Positions 41,869 through 43,732 of a stretch of 43,732 nucleotides of DNA are shown here, one piece after another (position 1 is the first letter of the stretch; every line of letters begins with the position of its first letter). Source of the DNA: Leptospiraceae bacterium (lineage in GTDB: Bacteria; Spirochaetota; Leptospiria; Leptospirales; Leptospiraceae); NCBI GenBank assembly GCA_024233865.1, contig JACKPA010000024.1, forward strand, positions 1 through 43,732. Direction: 5' to 3'. A program made the translations under genes and the position numbers. Under the pieces are notes generated by a model. The model worked only from the letters and a program-made list of their open reading frames with translations, was not told the DNA's origin and searched no databases.

Positions 41869-42847
41869 TAACGCACTAACCATCGAAGTAACCACAAAAT
41901 GTAACCTTCGCTGTAAGAACTGCTTTGCCTTAGCTGACCTGCCAAGAAAACTTGATATGGACTATGAGATTGCTAAATCTATAGTAAGAGAAGGAAGAGA
42001 AGTTGGTTACCAAGTTTTGCATTTGACTGGTGGAGAACCTACTCTATGGCCATACTTCTTTGACCTAATTTACTACAGTCTGCAAATCGGTTATAGAAAA
42101 ATACAATTCAATACAAACGGAATACCTTTGAGTGAAGAGTTTTGCAATAGGTTGAAAGAATATAGAGAAATGGTAGATATGTCCATTAGTATAAACGGAA
42201 CGAAAGAATTGCATGAAGAAGTCAGAAGACACGGAACTTACCAAAGGGCGATCAAAGGTCTTGAAAATGCTCTTAAATATCAATTGAATATAGAAATATT
42301 CACAACGATTGGTAAAAGCCTACTGAATGAACTTCCTAATTATGCAAATATGCTATTCACAGATTATCCTAATATACAAGGATTGACTTTAATACAATTT
42401 CATAGAGTGGAGAACGATTTTTATGATGTAAAAGAGGAACTTTTGACACCCAGAGATTTTGTAAAACTTGTAAAACAGATAAGTCTATTGAACCTTTATG
42501 GATATAGGATAAGTTTTTTATATAACCCTTATGCATTCCTTGTGGGAAAAATTTTAAAGCTTCCATGTATCCCAAAGTCAAAAGAGAGAATAAGCACAAC
42601 AAATCTGGTTGTATTAAACAATCTAAAAATTACGGGAAACCATTCTTCTCGAAAAGAATACAAAAACTATCAAGAAGGAGTATTGAAGGAAATTATAGAA
42701 TCTACTTCAATAAAAAATAGTGAAGTCTGTATGAAATGCAAATTTTCTTCATTCTGCCAAGAAAATGAAATATACAATCCAGCACCAGAAGATTTGGATT
42801 TTGAATCCACTCCTTTTTGCCAGAGATTATTGAATATGCTAATATAG
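41852..42847 (+). CDS. radical SAM enzyme with SPASM-like C-terminus
   Basis: A 331-residue protein. CNLRCKNC (Cys17, 21, 24) binds the [4Fe-4S] cluster that cleaves S-adenosylmethionine; LTGGEPTLW (about 58-66), FNTNG and SISING are the usual core strands. The C-terminus carries Cys293, 296, 302 and 323 (CMKC, FC...FC), a SPASM- or twitch-like auxiliary cluster region, common in peptide-modifying enzymes but also in others. The start is ATG 41852, or ATG 41858 in the same frame; either overlaps the isoprenoid-synthase-like gene. The tight coupling suggests both act on the same product. No precursor peptide gene is adjacent. Confidence 0.85.
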   Translation: MEMGDDNALTIEVTTKCNLRCKNCFALADLPRKLDMDYEIAKSIVREGREVGYQVLHLTGGEPTLWPYFFDLIYYSLQIGYRKIQFNTNGIPLSEEFCNRLKEYREMVDMSISINGTKELHEEVRRHGTYQRAIKGLENALKYQLNIEIFTTIGKSLLNELPNYANMLFTDYPNIQGLTLIQFHRVENDFYDVKEELLTPRDFVKLVKQISLLNLYGYRISFLYNPYAFLVGKILKLPCIPKSKERISTTNLVVLNNLKITGNHSSRKEYKNYQEGVLKEIIESTSIKNSEVCMKCKFSSFCQENEIYNPAPEDLDFESTPFCQRLLNMLI

Positions 42848-42902
42848 ACTGCCTGGTTTAAGGAAAGTCAGGTGAGTGAGCGTAGTCGACCTACCATAGC
42901 CT
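42848..42902. other. junction region after the radical SAM gene
   Basis: Short non-coding stretch containing GGTGAGTGAGCGTAGTCGAC, a sequence type I recognise as frequent intergenic filler in many bacteria, and a weak CCTG/CAGG hairpin. No terminator with a T tract is visible. Confidence 0.3.
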
Positions 42903-43205
42903 TCAATCCACACAAGTCATGGCATCAAACTCTTTTGCCATTTCCTTAAAACCTAACTCATTTGCCAACCGAGCACTCGTTCTAAGATGCAATTTTACAA
43001 TACCAGTAGAGAGTTGTCCGTCACAGAGATGATCATCCAACGAGTGTAAAAACATCGCCATTGCCTGCACACGAACGGACATGAAATAGGTTGTCTCATT
43101 CATTTTGGGATTCAATACAAAATCGTGTATGATGGAGGATAATAATTGCCAAAAAAGCCAAAAAACATCCCAGGTTTCCATTTGGAATATTCCATTAAAA
43201 AACAA
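42903..43205 (-). pseudogene. internally deleted isoprenoid-synthase-like gene (copy D)
   Basis: The 100-codon frame contains AMAMFLHSLDDHLCDGQLS, matching the first Asp-rich motif region of the intact enzyme. After KLHLRTSA it jumps directly to RLANELGFKEMAKEFDAM near the C-terminus. About 150 residues, including the second Asp-rich motif, are missing, although the frame is kept. The N-terminal boundary is unclear; sequence up to about 43265 may also derive from it. A functional enzyme is not expected. Confidence 0.8.
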
Positions 43206-43329
43206 CGATGTGATCGTACCGAATGCGACTGGGTGAATAGTGCAAAAATTTCAAACCAAGCAGTTGTGATAGGATATACATATTTTTAATAAAATCTATT
43301 TAGTTTTATAAACAACAAAAAAAGCTTTT
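43206..43329. other. unassigned stretch
   Basis: 124 bp between two gene fragments. It may include further eroded 5' sequence of copy D; I see no convincing gene, promoter or hairpin. Confidence 0.3.
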
Positions 43330-43570
43330 CGATAGTCAAGCAATTTACAAACTTGGTAGTTAAAGGATAAAGTTGTACAAGGTGATTTTATTTCTACCTT
43401 TGATGGTTTCCAATTCTTTCTCTCGTCAGTCAAAATGGCTATGCTTGTTATCGGACACCTATACTTTTCATAAATCCTCAAGTAGTAAATTAGCATCCTT
43501 TCTCCAAAATCTTTCTCATAGCTCCCTTGGATTTCTATATGAATCAAAATGACTTCTATTTCTCCATTTA
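43330..43570 (-). pseudogene. Rpn-like nuclease fragment
   Basis: Matches the central part of the Rpn-like gene at 35782 (GEIEVILIHIEIQGSYEKDF, TSIAILTDER, YQVCKLLDY) at high identity. Both ends are missing: the 5' side runs into the dispersed repeat at 43571 and the 3' side into unrelated sequence. Confidence 0.85.
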
Positions 43571-43678
43571 TACTATGATTAGAGTGATTTCCGTGATTAA
43601 CATGATTAGATTCATTTGATTTTAAAGGATTTTCTTTAATTTCATATCCGAAAACCACTCTGTTTTGTGTATATTAAC
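43571..43678. repeat. dispersed repeat, copy B (matches 15594-15700)
   Basis: Second copy of the roughly 107-bp repeat. On the minus strand it encodes an artefactual Asn-His-rich run (NHVNHGNHSNHS) fused to the Rpn fragment. At its right edge (43679-43703) CACTGAT and ATCAGTG form an inverted pair, followed by TTCATCAGTATTCATCTGTGG. Confidence 0.6.
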
Positions 43679-43732
43679 CACTGATAGTTACTGAAAATCA
43701 GTGTTCATCAGTATTCATCTGTGGTAAGAAAA

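Noticed and set aside
1..43732. tRNA or rRNA genes, prophage structural genes, complete insertion sequence with transposase
   Set aside because: None was recognised by reading; Rpn-type genes are the only transposase-related proteins, and they lack terminal inverted repeats here.

Overview
The window is low-GC DNA (roughly 35% by eye) from a Gram-negative-type bacterium. Spirochaete-style lipoprotein signals, class III cyclases, giant hybrid and trifunctional sensor kinases and the lexA/ctp/tsaD/pssA/folP core set fit a Leptospira-like spirochaete (Leptospirales). This is inference: there is no rRNA or other decisive marker in the window.

Left part (1-25.9 kb) is ordinary chromosome with compact operons. 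Positions 1-4707 (+) hold a tight run: lexA (5' end cut off), a small lipoprotein, ctp protease, tsaD, pssA and folP, mostly with 4-11 nt overlaps. Positions 4679-9608 (-) hold a YihQ-like GH31 glycosidase lipoprotein, an exported zinc-ribbon protein, a DUF4404 protein and a COG2509 flavoprotein. Positions 9744-15561 (-) are a signalling pair: a class III adenylate cyclase overlapping a CheB-CheR-PAS-HK-REC hybrid kinase. Then come a YiiX-like papain-fold protein, an AAA/PD-(D/E)XK protein, a methyltransferase-MoxR-VWA operon, a putative lipoprotein, a papain-family peptidase with a TerB-like tail, and comM.

Right part (26-43.7 kb) is accessory, recombining DNA. A PD-(D/E)XK coiled-coil gene (DUF3782-like) occurs three times. 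Two of the copies converge on histidine kinase genes, and about 1.16 kb spanning both gene ends looks identical between the two loci, although the kinases have unrelated sensor halves (a 1804-aa Ser/Thr-kinase/AAA/GAF kinase and a 7TMR-DISM kinase). The second kinase follows a 71-aa Nif11-like leader-peptide gene. An intact Rpn-type nuclease gene is accompanied by two decayed fragments.

The most unusual cargo is a two-gene module: a class I isoprenoid-synthase-fold enzyme with two Asp-rich motifs, overlapping by 17 nt with a radical SAM enzyme that has SPASM-like C-terminal cysteines (40936-42847). Four further pieces of the same families lie around it: a decayed radical SAM gene and a decayed isoprenoid gene (37159-39159), a 54-bp scrap (about 40.1 kb) and an internally deleted copy (42903-43205). 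The decayed locus is split by a RelE-type toxin-antitoxin cassette bounded by a perfect 21-bp direct repeat. Nearby, a 300-bp non-coding element with terminal inverted repeats and a 9-bp target duplication interrupts a small two-helix membrane-protein gene. The isoprenoid-synthase/radical-SAM pair is my best candidate for an undescribed biosynthetic system; its product is unknown.
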